Shown here: piece by piece, positions 7,212-16,110 of the stretch
Position numbering within the stretch: position 1 is the stretch's first letter
Layout: each line of letters opens with the position of its first letter
Made by a program: the position numbers and the translations under genes
Notes under the pieces: model-generated
What the model saw: only the letters and a program-made list of their open reading frames with translations
Databases searched by the model: none
Told to the model about the DNA's origin: nothing
Origin: Fidelibacterota bacterium TCS55
Lineage (GTDB): Bacteria > Fidelibacterota > Marinisomatia > Marinisomatales > TCS55
Length of the DNA: 57,820 bases
Direction: 5' to 3'
Assembly: GCA_905182385.1 (NCBI GenBank)
Contig: CAJJBS010000016.1
Span: 1 to 57,820 of the forward strand

Positions 7212-9284
7212 ATGAACATTAAGAAATATTTAATTTTACCATTACTGTTGATTTCAATAATAATGGGACAAGATAACAAAAAATTCAATTTTGAATTTGA
7301 AGCGGACTCAATCGAATTGCGGGTTGGCGAATCAAAGGAAGTGACGATTAAGTTATTAGATGAGAGTGGGAACCTTGCTCAAAATCCATTTTATGTATTT
7401 GGTCAACGAAAAACTTTATCAGTCTCTCCTCGAATAAGTGATTCCACAGGCGTTGCAACTGTTACAGTTACAGCGCATAAGCCAGGGAGATTAAGTTTAA
7501 GCACTCAGTCTATTACAATAAAACGTGACGATCGAATTAGAGGAACTTTAGTTGTTAATGTGCCTTCACCTCCTGTAGATCGTATTATTTTTAATCAAAA
7601 ACCATCAAAGCTTTACGTCCAAACAGCAACAGCATTATCTGTTGAAGTATTTGATGAAGCAGATTTAAACAGATCAGAGTTAAACGTAAAATTGGAATCA
7701 AGCAATTCAGGTGTAGCTGATTTTGATGCGTTTGGAAACTTAGAAACAAAGAAAACGGGCAAGACAACAGTGTCTGCTACAGTTGAGGGCCTTACAGAGT
7801 CTTTTAATATTCGTGTAGTTAAAAACCCAACACGTAAAGTGACTCTTTCTATTGATAAAGAGGAAATTAGAACTGGGGATGTACTGGCTTTGAATGCAAA
7901 AGCTTTAAATAGAAGTGATAGAGCTATAAATGATGCACCAATAACCTATACTTATGTTGGCAAAGCAGATTACGGCATGTTCGGTTTACCGGCAGCAGGG
8001 TTAGTAACTGACGATGGTAGATTTGTAGCTGAAACTGCAGGTATGTATACTCTTATTGCTTCATCTGGTGGGTATTCAGCCCAGAAAACAATTAAAGTTG
8101 TCCCAAGAAATATTCAGAAAAAAGCAAAACTTATTGGACATGGGCTGATAACTGACGTCCTTACCAGTGACTTATGGGTTTGGGCTGGAGTAGATAAGCA
8201 CAAAGGAAAAGATTTTGCAGTTACTGGCACATGGGGATCTAATGGAGAAGCATACTTTTGGGATGTTACCAATCCTGATAGTATGATCGTTATTGATACG
8301 ATAACTGTAGATGCGCGAACTGTAAATGATGTGAAAATATCTGAAGATGGACGCGTAGGGGTTATGACAAGAGAAGGCGCCTCAGATAGAAAAAATGGCT
8401 TTGTGGTTTTAGATGTTACAGATCCATATAATGTTACAATAACAGCAGAGTACAATGATGACATGACAGGCGGAGTTCATAATGTATTTATATATGAAAA
8501 TCATATTTATGCTGTAAATAATGGCCGTAAATATGATATTATTAACATTGACGATCCTTCAAAACCAAGACGTGTTGGAGTCTATGAAATAGATACACCT
8601 GGTCACAGCCTTCATGATGTTTGGATTGAAGATGGTATAGCCTACTCTTCAAATTGGAGTGACGGAGTTGTTGCGGTAGACATTGGTGGAATGAAATTTG
8701 ATGAAGCTGATCGCTCTCAGTTGCAGTTTAACCCTTTGTTAGCAAAAGCGGGCAAGGGAAGTCCATCAAATCCAATTAAACTAGCTGAAATGGGTGATCC
8801 AAATGGCTTAAATCACGCGGCCTTTCCATTTTTAAGTAAGTCAACGGGCAACTTTTATATTATAGGGGGAGATGAGACTTTTCCTTGGGGTGTAATGGCT
8901 ACTAAAGGACAGCCTTCAAACCCAAGAGGAGGCTTTCATTTTTTAAATTTTACAGACCCGGATAACCCTAAAGAAGATGCGGTCTATCAGGTTCCAGAGG
9001 CAGGATCTCACAACATGTGGGTATATGATGATGTCTTGATGGCTGCTTTTTACCAAGGAGGATTGCGCTTTGTAGATATATCTGGTGAATTACTTGGCGA
9101 TATTTATAATCAAGGGCGCGAGATTGCTGTATACCTTTCTGCACATAAAGAAGGAAAAATCCCTAACTCAACAATGGTCTGGGGAGCTCAGCCTTATAAA
9201 GATTATATATTCATTGCAGATATGAATTCAGGGCTCTATTGTATTCAATTAGAGGATTTAGAAAAAGGATCAGGTGCACCATAA
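7212..9284 (+). CDS. Secreted Ig-like/LVIVD-repeat propeller protein, copy 1
   Basis: The protein has 690 residues with a signal peptide (1-19, ending IIMGQ). Residues about 25-300 look like three Ig-like/bacterial-Ig (BIG2) domains, with motifs such as SSNSGVADFDAFGNL and KTGKTTVSATV. Residues about 305-685 form the LVIVD/beta-propeller part, with blades of the type VFIYENHIYAVNNGRKYDI and GIAYSSNWSDGVVAVDI. LVIVD proteins are surface proteins of unknown biochemistry. The downstream gene is a close paralog over the full length. It follows the five-heme cytochrome on the same strand, with its own strong ribosome binding site. I see no catalytic motif. Confidence 0.8.
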   Translation: MNIKKYLILPLLLISIIMGQDNKKFNFEFEADSIELRVGESKEVTIKLLDESGNLAQNPFYVFGQRKTLSVSPRISDSTGVATVTVTAHKPGRLSLSTQSITIKRDDRIRGTLVVNVPSPPVDRIIFNQKPSKLYVQTATALSVEVFDEADLNRSELNVKLESSNSGVADFDAFGNLETKKTGKTTVSATVEGLTESFNIRVVKNPTRKVTLSIDKEEIRTGDVLALNAKALNRSDRAINDAPITYTYVGKADYGMFGLPAAGLVTDDGRFVAETAGMYTLIASSGGYSAQKTIKVVPRNIQKKAKLIGHGLITDVLTSDLWVWAGVDKHKGKDFAVTGTWGSNGEAYFWDVTNPDSMIVIDTITVDARTVNDVKISEDGRVGVMTREGASDRKNGFVVLDVTDPYNVTITAEYNDDMTGGVHNVFIYENHIYAVNNGRKYDIINIDDPSKPRRVGVYEIDTPGHSLHDVWIEDGIAYSSNWSDGVVAVDIGGMKFDEADRSQLQFNPLLAKAGKGSPSNPIKLAEMGDPNGLNHAAFPFLSKSTGNFYIIGGDETFPWGVMATKGQPSNPRGGFHFLNFTDPDNPKEDAVYQVPEAGSHNMWVYDDVLMAAFYQGGLRFVDISGELLGDIYNQGREIAVYLSAHKEGKIPNSTMVWGAQPYKDYIFIADMNSGLYCIQLEDLEKGSGAP

Positions 9285-9322
9285 AAAGAGGATTTAGAAA
9301 AAGAATCAAGTGCGTCATAAAA
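9251..9322 (+). repeat. 36-base direct tandem repeat spanning a stop codon
   Basis: Copies at 9251-9286 and 9287-9322 differ at only a few bases. Each encodes EDLEK-x-S-x-A followed by one residue and TAA, and the second copy stays in frame after the first stop. The tail of LVIVD copy 1 therefore appears to have been duplicated, leaving the second stop untranslated. Confidence 0.85.
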
Positions 9323-9336
9323 AATTGGAGAAAACT

Positions 9337-11391
9337 ATGAAAAAACTATATATACTTATATTAATCACTTTTAGTCTTGCTTTGGGACAAGAGAATTCTG
9401 AAAAAAAAGAAGCGAAGCACAGCTTTGTTTTTGAACCAGACTCCATCTCATTAAACATTGGTGAAACCAGAACGGTTACTATTAAACTTGTTGATGCTGA
9501 TGGAAATTTAGCCAAGACTCCTTTCTACGTTTATGGTAGACCAAGGCGTGCATTAGAATCAAGTCCAAGAATAAGTGATTCTACAGGCGTTGCTACAGTT
9601 ACACTTAAAGCGTTTAAACCAGGGAAGTTAAGCTTAAGTGTTAGAAGCATAGCTCAGAAAAGAGAAGATAGAGTGATGGGAAGTATGCCGGTTGAGGTTC
9701 CTTTTCCACCATTGGATAGGATTGTCTTTAATGAACCGGTTTCTAAAGTATATGTCGGAACATCTGTAAATTATAAAACAGAAGTTTTTGATAAAGCAAA
9801 TTTAAAAAGGACAGAATCAAAGGTGCTACTTTCATCAAGTAATTCAGATGTTGCTGAATTTGATAGTTATGGAAATTTAATAGCAAAAAAATCTGGTAAG
9901 ATTACACTGATTGCTTCAGTTGATGATATTAAAGAGAGCTTAAAAATAAAAGTATCGAAAAACCCTGTTCGCAAAATTAGCTTGACGGCTGATGAATCTG
10001 AAATTAGAACTGGAGATGTCTTACAATTCAACGCGCGAGCAATGAATAGGTCTAATAAGGTTATAAAAGACATCCCTATAACTTATTCTTACACAGGTCG
10101 TGCAGAGTATGGCATTGGATTGCCAGCATCAGCTTTAATTAATAAAGATGGAAAATTTGTAGCAGAGACTCCAGGTATTTTTACTGTAATTGCGCAATCT
10201 GGAGGTTTTTCAGCAAGAAAAACAGTTGAAGTTGTCCAACGAAATGTTAAAAAAGAAGTTAAGGTTGTAGGCCATGGAACCGTTGATGGTGTGAATACTT
10301 CAGATTTATGGGTATGGCCTGGAGTAGGTAAGCATAAAGGGAAAGACTTTGCTGCTACAGGAACATGGGGTGCGAATGGAGAGGCTTATTTTTGGGATGT
10401 AACAGAACCTGAGAATATGTATATCATTGATACCGTTACAGTTGACGCGAGAACGGTAAACGATGTCAAAGTTTCAGAGAATGGTGAAGTAGCTGTCATT
10501 ACTAGAGAAGGCGCATCAAATAGAAAAAATGGATTTGTTGTTCTAGATATTAGAGATCCATTTAATGTAAAAATTACAGCAGAGTATAATGATGATATGA
10601 CAGGTGGAGTTCATAATGTATTTATATATGAAAATCATGTTTATGCTGTTAATAATGGTCGTAAATACGACGTAATTAATATTGAAGACCCCTCTAAACC
10701 ACGAAGAGTGGGTCGCTATGAACTAGATACTCCAGGTCATGGAGTTCATGATGTTTGGGTAATAGATGGTCTTGCATATTCATCTAATTGGGCAGATGGT
10801 GTTCACGTTGTAGATGTTGGTGCAAAAAAATTCAATGAAAAGGACCGCTCTAAGAACCAGTATAACCCTTTTCTTGCTATGGCTAATGGCGATGGAAGCC
10901 CGGGAAACCCGATTAAGTTAGGTGGGATGGCAGATCCAAATGGTCATAATCATGCAGCTTTTCCTTTTATAAGTCAATCATCAGATAAATTTTATCTTAT
11001 CACTGGCGATGAATATGGTGGCCCATTTGGTATGGCTGGAGGGTTTCATTTCCTTGACTTTACAGACCCAAGTGACCCAAAAGAAACAGCGGTTTATCAA
11101 GTTCCAGAGGCTGGCTCTCATAATCACTGGGTTCATGGAGATACTTTATTAGCTTCATATTACCAAGGAGGGCTACGAGTCGTAGATATATCAGGTGAAT
11201 TAATGGGAGATATATATGCTCAAGGAAGAGAGATTGCTTTTTTTATGTCAAGTGATCCTAAAGGGTTTGTAGCAAATCGCCCAAATGTTTGGGGAACAAT
11301 GCCGTACAAAGGCCTGATTTATTTTTCAGATATGAATAATGGCTTGTGGGCAATCAAATTAGAAGATCAAAAACAAATGGGAACTAACTAG
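9337..11391 (+). CDS. Secreted Ig-like/LVIVD-repeat propeller protein, copy 2
   Basis: This is a 684-residue paralog of the preceding gene, with the same layout: signal peptide (MKKLYILILITFSLALGQ), three Ig-like domains, then the LVIVD propeller. Long stretches are identical or nearly so, for example around EYNDDMTGGVHNVFIYENH. I choose ATG 9337, because it follows GGAG and begins a proper signal peptide; a frame from 9310 would add nine residues made from the upstream repeat. Copy 2 has a Glu/Lys stretch after the signal peptide (ENSEKKEAKHS) and lacks part of a loop present in copy 1 near the C-terminal third. Tandem placement points to local duplication and possible specialisation. Confidence 0.8.
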   Translation: MKKLYILILITFSLALGQENSEKKEAKHSFVFEPDSISLNIGETRTVTIKLVDADGNLAKTPFYVYGRPRRALESSPRISDSTGVATVTLKAFKPGKLSLSVRSIAQKREDRVMGSMPVEVPFPPLDRIVFNEPVSKVYVGTSVNYKTEVFDKANLKRTESKVLLSSSNSDVAEFDSYGNLIAKKSGKITLIASVDDIKESLKIKVSKNPVRKISLTADESEIRTGDVLQFNARAMNRSNKVIKDIPITYSYTGRAEYGIGLPASALINKDGKFVAETPGIFTVIAQSGGFSARKTVEVVQRNVKKEVKVVGHGTVDGVNTSDLWVWPGVGKHKGKDFAATGTWGANGEAYFWDVTEPENMYIIDTVTVDARTVNDVKVSENGEVAVITREGASNRKNGFVVLDIRDPFNVKITAEYNDDMTGGVHNVFIYENHVYAVNNGRKYDVINIEDPSKPRRVGRYELDTPGHGVHDVWVIDGLAYSSNWADGVHVVDVGAKKFNEKDRSKNQYNPFLAMANGDGSPGNPIKLGGMADPNGHNHAAFPFISQSSDKFYLITGDEYGGPFGMAGGFHFLDFTDPSDPKETAVYQVPEAGSHNHWVHGDTLLASYYQGGLRVVDISGELMGDIYAQGREIAFFMSSDPKGFVANRPNVWGTMPYKGLIYFSDMNNGLWAIKLEDQKQMGTN

Positions 11392-11399
11392 GATTTAAA

Positions 11400-12572
11400 A
11401 TGAAACGATTTACTCAATTTATACTAATATCCTTGATTGCAACTTTTTCACTAAGTGCCAAAGATTATTATATCTATTGTGCAACAGAATCTGAAGATGA
11501 AGTTGCTCTTATTAGGTTTGATGGTAAAACAGCACATGTTGAAAAACGTATTCCAGTTGGTGTTTGGCCATTAGAAATTGAAGGTCCTCATGGAATAACT
11601 GTATCACCAGATGGTGATTATTGGTATCTATCAATGGCTCACGGTCTTCCTTATGGTCATTTGTATAAATATAAAACAGGCTCAGATGAAATGGTTGATC
11701 GTGTAGAGCTAGGATTATTTCCAGCAACAATGGGAATTTCTAATGCCACTGGTTTAATATATATTGTTAATTTTAATTTACATGGAGGTCATACGGAGCC
11801 AAGCACTGTATCGATTGTCGATCCAGATGAAATGATTGAAATTGACCGAGTTGAAACAGGTATTATGCCGCACGGATCTAGATTGTTAAATAATGGACTA
11901 AAACATTATTCAGTTGCTATGATGTCAGGCATTTTATATGAAATTGATGCAATGACAATGCAAGTTACGCGGACCATGTCTACATCCCCCCCTCAAAAGA
12001 AAATGAATGCTCATAGTGGTCATAATATGAAAAAAATGGATCATGGGAGCATGAAAATGAGTAAAAATAAAGGGACGTCTAATAAAGATAAAAATGAAAT
12101 AGCAGCCATGGGAGAAATGAACCATGAGATGCCACCAGAGAAACCTACATGGGTATCCCCCCACCCAAATGATGATTTACTCTATGTAGTAAATAATGGT
12201 ACGGACAATGTGGTAGAAATCAATGTAAAAAGCTGGAAAGTAATACGCACTTTCAAAACAGATAAAGCGCCTTATAATTGTGAAGTGACTCAGGATGGAA
12301 GACACCTTGTTGTTACTTATAAAGGTGCTGCTAAAACGGGAGTTTGGGATTTAAAAACTGGTAAAGAAATAGCAAAGTTTAATAATACACGTAAAGTTAC
12401 GCACGGCGTTGTTATCTCTCCTGATAGTCGTTATGCTTTTGTTTCAGTTGAGGGAATAGGAAAAGAACCTGGTTCAGTGGAAATTTTTGACTTAAAAGAA
12501 TTAAAGGCCGTTGCTGTTGCTGAAATAGGTAAGCAAGCTGGTGGTATTGCTTTCTGGAAAATGGAAAATTAG
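11400..12572 (+). CDS. Exported YVTN-type beta-propeller protein with a Met/His-rich insert
   Basis: The 390-residue protein has a signal peptide (about 1-20, ending LSAK). Blade-like repeats of the YVTN/40-residue propeller type follow (GPHGITVSPDGDYWYLSMAH, HPNDDLLYVVNNGTDNVVEI, THGVVISPDSRYAFVSVEG). Residues about 195-250 break the propeller with a linker dense in Met and His (MNAHSGHNMKKMDHGSMKM, GEMNHEMPP), resembling copper-binding regions of CusF/PcoE/CopB-type proteins. It starts nine bases after the LVIVD copy 2 stop, so the two are probably one operon. A role in binding or delivering copper, or as a periplasmic redox partner, is inference. Confidence 0.78.
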   Translation: MKRFTQFILISLIATFSLSAKDYYIYCATESEDEVALIRFDGKTAHVEKRIPVGVWPLEIEGPHGITVSPDGDYWYLSMAHGLPYGHLYKYKTGSDEMVDRVELGLFPATMGISNATGLIYIVNFNLHGGHTEPSTVSIVDPDEMIEIDRVETGIMPHGSRLLNNGLKHYSVAMMSGILYEIDAMTMQVTRTMSTSPPQKKMNAHSGHNMKKMDHGSMKMSKNKGTSNKDKNEIAAMGEMNHEMPPEKPTWVSPHPNDDLLYVVNNGTDNVVEINVKSWKVIRTFKTDKAPYNCEVTQDGRHLVVTYKGAAKTGVWDLKTGKEIAKFNNTRKVTHGVVISPDSRYAFVSVEGIGKEPGSVEIFDLKELKAVAVAEIGKQAGGIAFWKMEN

Positions 12573-12579
12573 TTTCTAA

Positions 12580-13077
12580 CTACTTTACTTCTCTCGAAGT
12601 TCCAGTCATAGCTAGGACGATTTCAGTGCTCTCTTTGAATGAAGTGTGCTGAATAGTGGTAGCTTTATAAAAATAATATATCGTCAATAAATAAAGCACA
12701 TGAAACCACCATTCAGATATACTTCCACTTGTATTTAGCTTTATAAAAAAAACTCCATCTACAATTACCATTGCAATAAAAAGCATAGTTAGCATCATTG
12801 TTGGAGGGTAAAGTTTTCTCTTTATAGCAAACATTTGTTTATAAAGGCTGTCCCCCAGTTCAAGGTGAGACTCAAGATATTCTCTTACATTAACACCTGT
12901 ACCAACAAAAAAGAACATAACTAATGTTTGACCAGCGATAAAAATAATGCTGACTATTAAATCTAATGTTATATGGTTTTGAGCCCAAATATCAAAATAA
13001 TGATTTATGCCAATTAAGGTAAGCCCAAAACCTGAAAGGACAATCAACACATATGAAAAAGTCATGAAAAACCACAT
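12580..13077 (-). CDS. Four-helix integral membrane protein, unknown
   Basis: This 165-residue protein has four hydrophobic segments (about 5-25, 38-60, 92-112 and 122-140) and a polar loop with several charged residues between the second and third. I recognise no family. It lies eight bases downstream of ychF on the same strand, so it is probably co-transcribed. Its end is seven bases from the convergent propeller gene. Confidence 0.65.
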   Translation of the reverse strand: MWFFMTFSYVLIVLSGFGLTLIGINHYFDIWAQNHITLDLIVSIIFIAGQTLVMFFFVGTGVNVREYLESHLELGDSLYKQMFAIKRKLYPPTMMLTMLFIAMVIVDGVFFIKLNTSGSISEWWFHVLYLLTIYYFYKATTIQHTSFKESTEIVLAMTGTSREVK

Positions 13078-13085
13078 TTTAGATC

Positions 13086-14183
13086 CTAAACATTAAAATG
13101 GAAAAAAATACAATCACCATCACGCACAATATAATCTTTTCCTTCTAGTTGAGCCAAGCCTGCATCTTTAACTTTTTTTTCTGAACCATGCGTAAGTAGG
13201 TCTTCATATTTAATTACTTCTGCTTTAATAAAGCCCCTCTGAAAGTCAGTATGAATCTCTCCTGCAGCTTCTGGAGCTGTTGCCCCTTTTTTAATTGTCC
13301 AGGCCCTGACCTCAGTTGGTCCACCAGTAAAATAAGTTTCTAAACCTAATAATTTAAAGCTGGTATGAATTAATTTATTAAGTCCGGGCTCATTTAAATT
13401 ATATTCTTCCATAAACATATCTTTCTCATCTTCATCCAATGTGGCAATCTCTTGTTCTATCTTTCCACAGAGCCTTATGGCTTTATTATTTTCTCTTTTG
13501 GCAAGATCATAAAGAGCTTTAACATGTAAGTTTGTATTACTTTTTAAAATTTCGTTTTCATCAACATTAGCAACATATAGAATTGGTTTTCTAGTAAGGA
13601 GAAAAAGACTTTTTATTATTTCGAACTCTTCTTCTTCTGCATTAAAGGTCCTTGCCATTTTACCTTCATCGCAGTGCGCTTTTAATTTTAGAACTATGTT
13701 AAGTTCTTTTTGAGCTTTCTTCTCTTTTTTTGCTAGCTTATTTAATCTATACACGCTCTTTTCTAAAGTTTCTAGATCTGCTAGCAAAAGCTCAGTTTCA
13801 ATAAGCTCAGCATCTCGTAGAGGATCTATATTCCCTTCAACATGGGTAATATTTTCATCTTCAAAACACCTTACTACATGGATAATTGCAGATACTTGTC
13901 GAATTTGACTTAAAAATTGATTTCCTAGTCCCTCTCCTTTGCTTGCCCCTTTAACTAGCCCTGCGATATCAGTGAATTCAACTGATGCTGGTGTTATTTT
14001 TTCTGGATTAAAAATACTTTTAAGTTTAGGGAGTCTTGAGTCAGGTAGAGAAACAATTCCCATGTGTGGTTCAATTGTACAAAAGGGGTAATTTTCTGCA
14101 GGTACAGAAGATTTAGTAAGAGCATTAAAAATAGTAGATTTACCAACATTTGGTAACCCGACAATACCACAACGTAACGCCAT
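13086..14183 (-). CDS. ychF: Redox/ribosome-associated ATPase-GTPase YchF (Obg family)
   Basis: This is a 365-residue protein of standard YchF length. It opens with the G1 loop GLPNVGKSTIFNALT (residues 8-22), then the YchF-specific NYPFCTIEPH and the switch region DIAGLVKGASKGEGLGNQFL. The nucleotide-specificity motif is a variant (YVANVDENE), which fits the family's preference for ATP. The C-terminal TGS-like domain contains EVRAWTIKKGATAPEAAG and IHTDFQRGFIKAEV. YchF binds ribosomes and the proteasome-like machinery in other organisms and is linked to oxidative stress. It begins a two-gene minus-strand unit with the membrane protein downstream. Confidence 0.95.
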   Translation of the reverse strand: MALRCGIVGLPNVGKSTIFNALTKSSVPAENYPFCTIEPHMGIVSLPDSRLPKLKSIFNPEKITPASVEFTDIAGLVKGASKGEGLGNQFLSQIRQVSAIIHVVRCFEDENITHVEGNIDPLRDAELIETELLLADLETLEKSVYRLNKLAKKEKKAQKELNIVLKLKAHCDEGKMARTFNAEEEEFEIIKSLFLLTRKPILYVANVDENEILKSNTNLHVKALYDLAKRENNKAIRLCGKIEQEIATLDEDEKDMFMEEYNLNEPGLNKLIHTSFKLLGLETYFTGGPTEVRAWTIKKGATAPEAAGEIHTDFQRGFIKAEVIKYEDLLTHGSEKKVKDAGLAQLEGKDYIVRDGDCIFFHFNV

Positions 14184-14223
14184 AAGAAATCCTAGTCTTA
14201 ATAAGTTATATTTTTAGAAAGAA

Positions 14224-14769
14224 TTAAAAAGGGTCTGTTGCTGGATCTTTACCATAGTCCCAAGTTAAAGTTTCAAATAAACCAACTTGAAGATCTTTAG
14301 CAAAATAAATAGCTTTATCTTTAACCTTTAAAACAGCGTCGCCCCAAACCATATGAGTTGGGCGGGTAATATATTTTTTTATATCAATTTGATAAGTAAT
14401 TTTTTCATGAAAAGGTCTAACCTGTCCTTTAAATTTTAATTCCTTAACGCCTAGAGCGCGACCTTTTCCTTCTCCACCGATCCAAGTAAGAAAAAACCCA
14501 ATTAACTGCCAAAAGCCATCTAGCCCTAAGCAACCGGGCATAACGGGATCTCCTTTAAAATGGCAGTCAAAGAACCACTGTGCTTGATTAATATCAAGTT
14601 CAGCCTTTATTTCGCCCTTACCGTATTTTCCACCTTCATCAGAGATATGTAGAATGCGATCCATCATTAGCATTGGTGGAGCTGGAAGCTTACCTCTCTC
14701 TGCGCCAAACAACTTTCCTAGTCCACTGTTAATTAGATCTTCTTTTGAATAACTTTCTCTACGCGACAT
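14224..14769 (-). CDS. fabA: 3-hydroxydecanoyl-ACP dehydratase/isomerase FabA
   Basis: This 181-residue protein matches the hot-dog fold dehydratase FabA, which makes the cis double bond in anaerobic unsaturated fatty acid synthesis. The catalytic dyad His70 (FFDCHFKGDPVMPG) and Asp84 (GCLGLD) falls at the E. coli numbering. The family strings GGEGKGRALGVKELKFKGQV and DLQVGLFET are also present. A C-terminal extension of about ten residues (YGKDPATDPF) goes beyond E. coli FabA. It is divergent from an enoyl-reductase-like SDR, with a 123-base shared control region. No fabB is visible in the window. FabA outside the Proteobacteria is uncommon, and this organism also has a FabZ domain. Confidence 0.93.
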   Translation of the reverse strand: MSRRESYSKEDLINSGLGKLFGAERGKLPAPPMLMMDRILHISDEGGKYGKGEIKAELDINQAQWFFDCHFKGDPVMPGCLGLDGFWQLIGFFLTWIGGEGKGRALGVKELKFKGQVRPFHEKITYQIDIKKYITRPTHMVWGDAVLKVKDKAIYFAKDLQVGLFETLTWDYGKDPATDPF

Positions 14770-14892
14770 AATTTTCTCCTAAATAATATCTTAATTTAGG
14801 TAATTTATATAATTAATTTGAGAATCATTTCTATATCATTTTTTTGATGAAATTGTATGCATAAATTAAATCTTTAAATTTGGAGAAATAAA

Positions 14893-15675
14893 ATGTCTGA
14901 ATGGGTATTATTATTAGGAGGCTCTACGGGACACGGAGCCGCAACTGCAAAAAAGTTAGCTAAGGATGGATATGGTATTATTGCCTTTCATTTTGATAGA
15001 GGTGAAGCAAAAAAGTTAGCTCAAGAAACAATTGATCAAGTAAATGAACTTACAAATGGACGATGTCATTATTTCAACACTAATGCGGCATCGGAAGAAA
15101 CGATTGATAAATATTTGCCAGAAATTGAAAAAATTACAAATGGTAAGCCATTAAAGCTTTTACTTCATTCTATTGCATTTGGAACAACAACAAATTTTTT
15201 TGGTGAAAAGCCCGTTACCCAGCGTCAGATGGATATGACAATACATGTTATGGGTAATTCATTACTTTACTGGACGCAAAAACTTTTTGGCAAAGGCTTA
15301 CTTGGGAAGGGCTCTCGTATAATGGGCTTAACCAGTGAAGGAAATTATTTAGCAATGGAAGGATATGGACCTGTTAGTGTAGCTAAAGTTGCAATGGAAG
15401 CAATAATTCGTCAAATTGGTTGGGAGTTGGGGCAATATGGAATAACAGCAAATGCTATTCAGGCAGGAATAACACCAACCAGAGCTCTTACTAAAATTAC
15501 GGATCGTTGGGAAGAGTGGATTGAAAGCACAAAAAAAAGAAACCCCATGCGAAGAACAACAATGCCAGAAGATATAGCGGGAACTATTTCTTTGTTGTTA
15601 AAGCCCGAAGCTGACTTTATTAACTGTTCAACAATATATTGTGATGGTGGAGAACACCGCTCAGGGACTATTTAG
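14893..15675 (+). CDS. SDR oxidoreductase, probably enoyl-ACP reductase (FabI/FabL-like)
   Basis: The 260-residue protein is a Rossmann-fold short-chain dehydrogenase. The nucleotide loop is GGSTGHG (9-15). The active-site pair Tyr158 and Lys165 is spaced Y-x6-K, as in FabI/FabL enoyl-ACP reductases and not the usual Y-x3-K of ketoreductases. Supporting segments are LLHSIAFG and NAIQAGITPTRAL (the FabI-like post-lysine loop). It shares a divergent promoter region with fabA, which supports a role in fatty acid elongation. The substrate could instead be a 2,4-dienoyl or other acyl-ACP/CoA. A GGAG ribosome binding site precedes ATG 14893. Confidence 0.78.
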   Translation: MSEWVLLLGGSTGHGAATAKKLAKDGYGIIAFHFDRGEAKKLAQETIDQVNELTNGRCHYFNTNAASEETIDKYLPEIEKITNGKPLKLLLHSIAFGTTTNFFGEKPVTQRQMDMTIHVMGNSLLYWTQKLFGKGLLGKGSRIMGLTSEGNYLAMEGYGPVSVAKVAMEAIIRQIGWELGQYGITANAIQAGITPTRALTKITDRWEEWIESTKKRNPMRRTTMPEDIAGTISLLLKPEADFINCSTIYCDGGEHRSGTI

Positions 15676-15684
15676 TTTCTTAAA

Positions 15685-16059
15685 TTAAGAACCTGTCTTT
15701 TCTAAACGAGCTCTTTGCTTAATTAGCGTAACCAATTCATAATTGCTTTTAGTGGGTTGCATTTGAAAACAAGTTTCTGCTTCTTTTAAAGCATAATCCC
15801 ACCAGCCTTTTTTAGTATACATTAACGAGAGGTTGTAGTGTGCTTGGCTAAGCGCTTGAAAATCATCTCTATCTAAACCTTGATGGATTTCTGGATATAA
15901 TCGAGTTACTTCTTTAAACTCTAGAATGGCTTCTTCAACGAGACCTTTTTGAGCATACCATTTACCTAGTTCTAAGTGTTGTTGCGGATCTTCTTTGCAG
16001 CCACTAAGAATAAGTGTTATAAATAAAAATATGAGACCTTTTGTAATACTATTCTTCAT
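15685..16059 (-). CDS. TPR-repeat lipoprotein
   Basis: The 124-residue protein has a lipobox LILSGC (Cys21). Two or three tetratricopeptide repeats follow (LELGKWYAQKGLVEEAILEF; AHYNLSLMYTKKGWWDYALKEA). It is probably a small envelope scaffold protein; the partner is unknown. The gene converges on the SDR gene, with a short A/T dyad over both ends, and lies 51 bases downstream of the EamA transporter gene on the same strand. Confidence 0.78.
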   Translation of the reverse strand: MKNSITKGLIFLFITLILSGCKEDPQQHLELGKWYAQKGLVEEAILEFKEVTRLYPEIHQGLDRDDFQALSQAHYNLSLMYTKKGWWDYALKEAETCFQMQPTKSNYELVTLIKQRARLEKTGS

Positions 16060-16110
16060 TTTTAGTAAACAAAATTGCAGTTTGTATTGTCAAACTTCCA
16101 AGAGAAACAT

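Noticed and set aside
15677..15691. TTCTTAA-A-TTAAGAA dyad between the SDR and TPR genes as a terminator
   Set aside because: The usable stem is only about five A/T-rich pairs without a T run; too weak to call.
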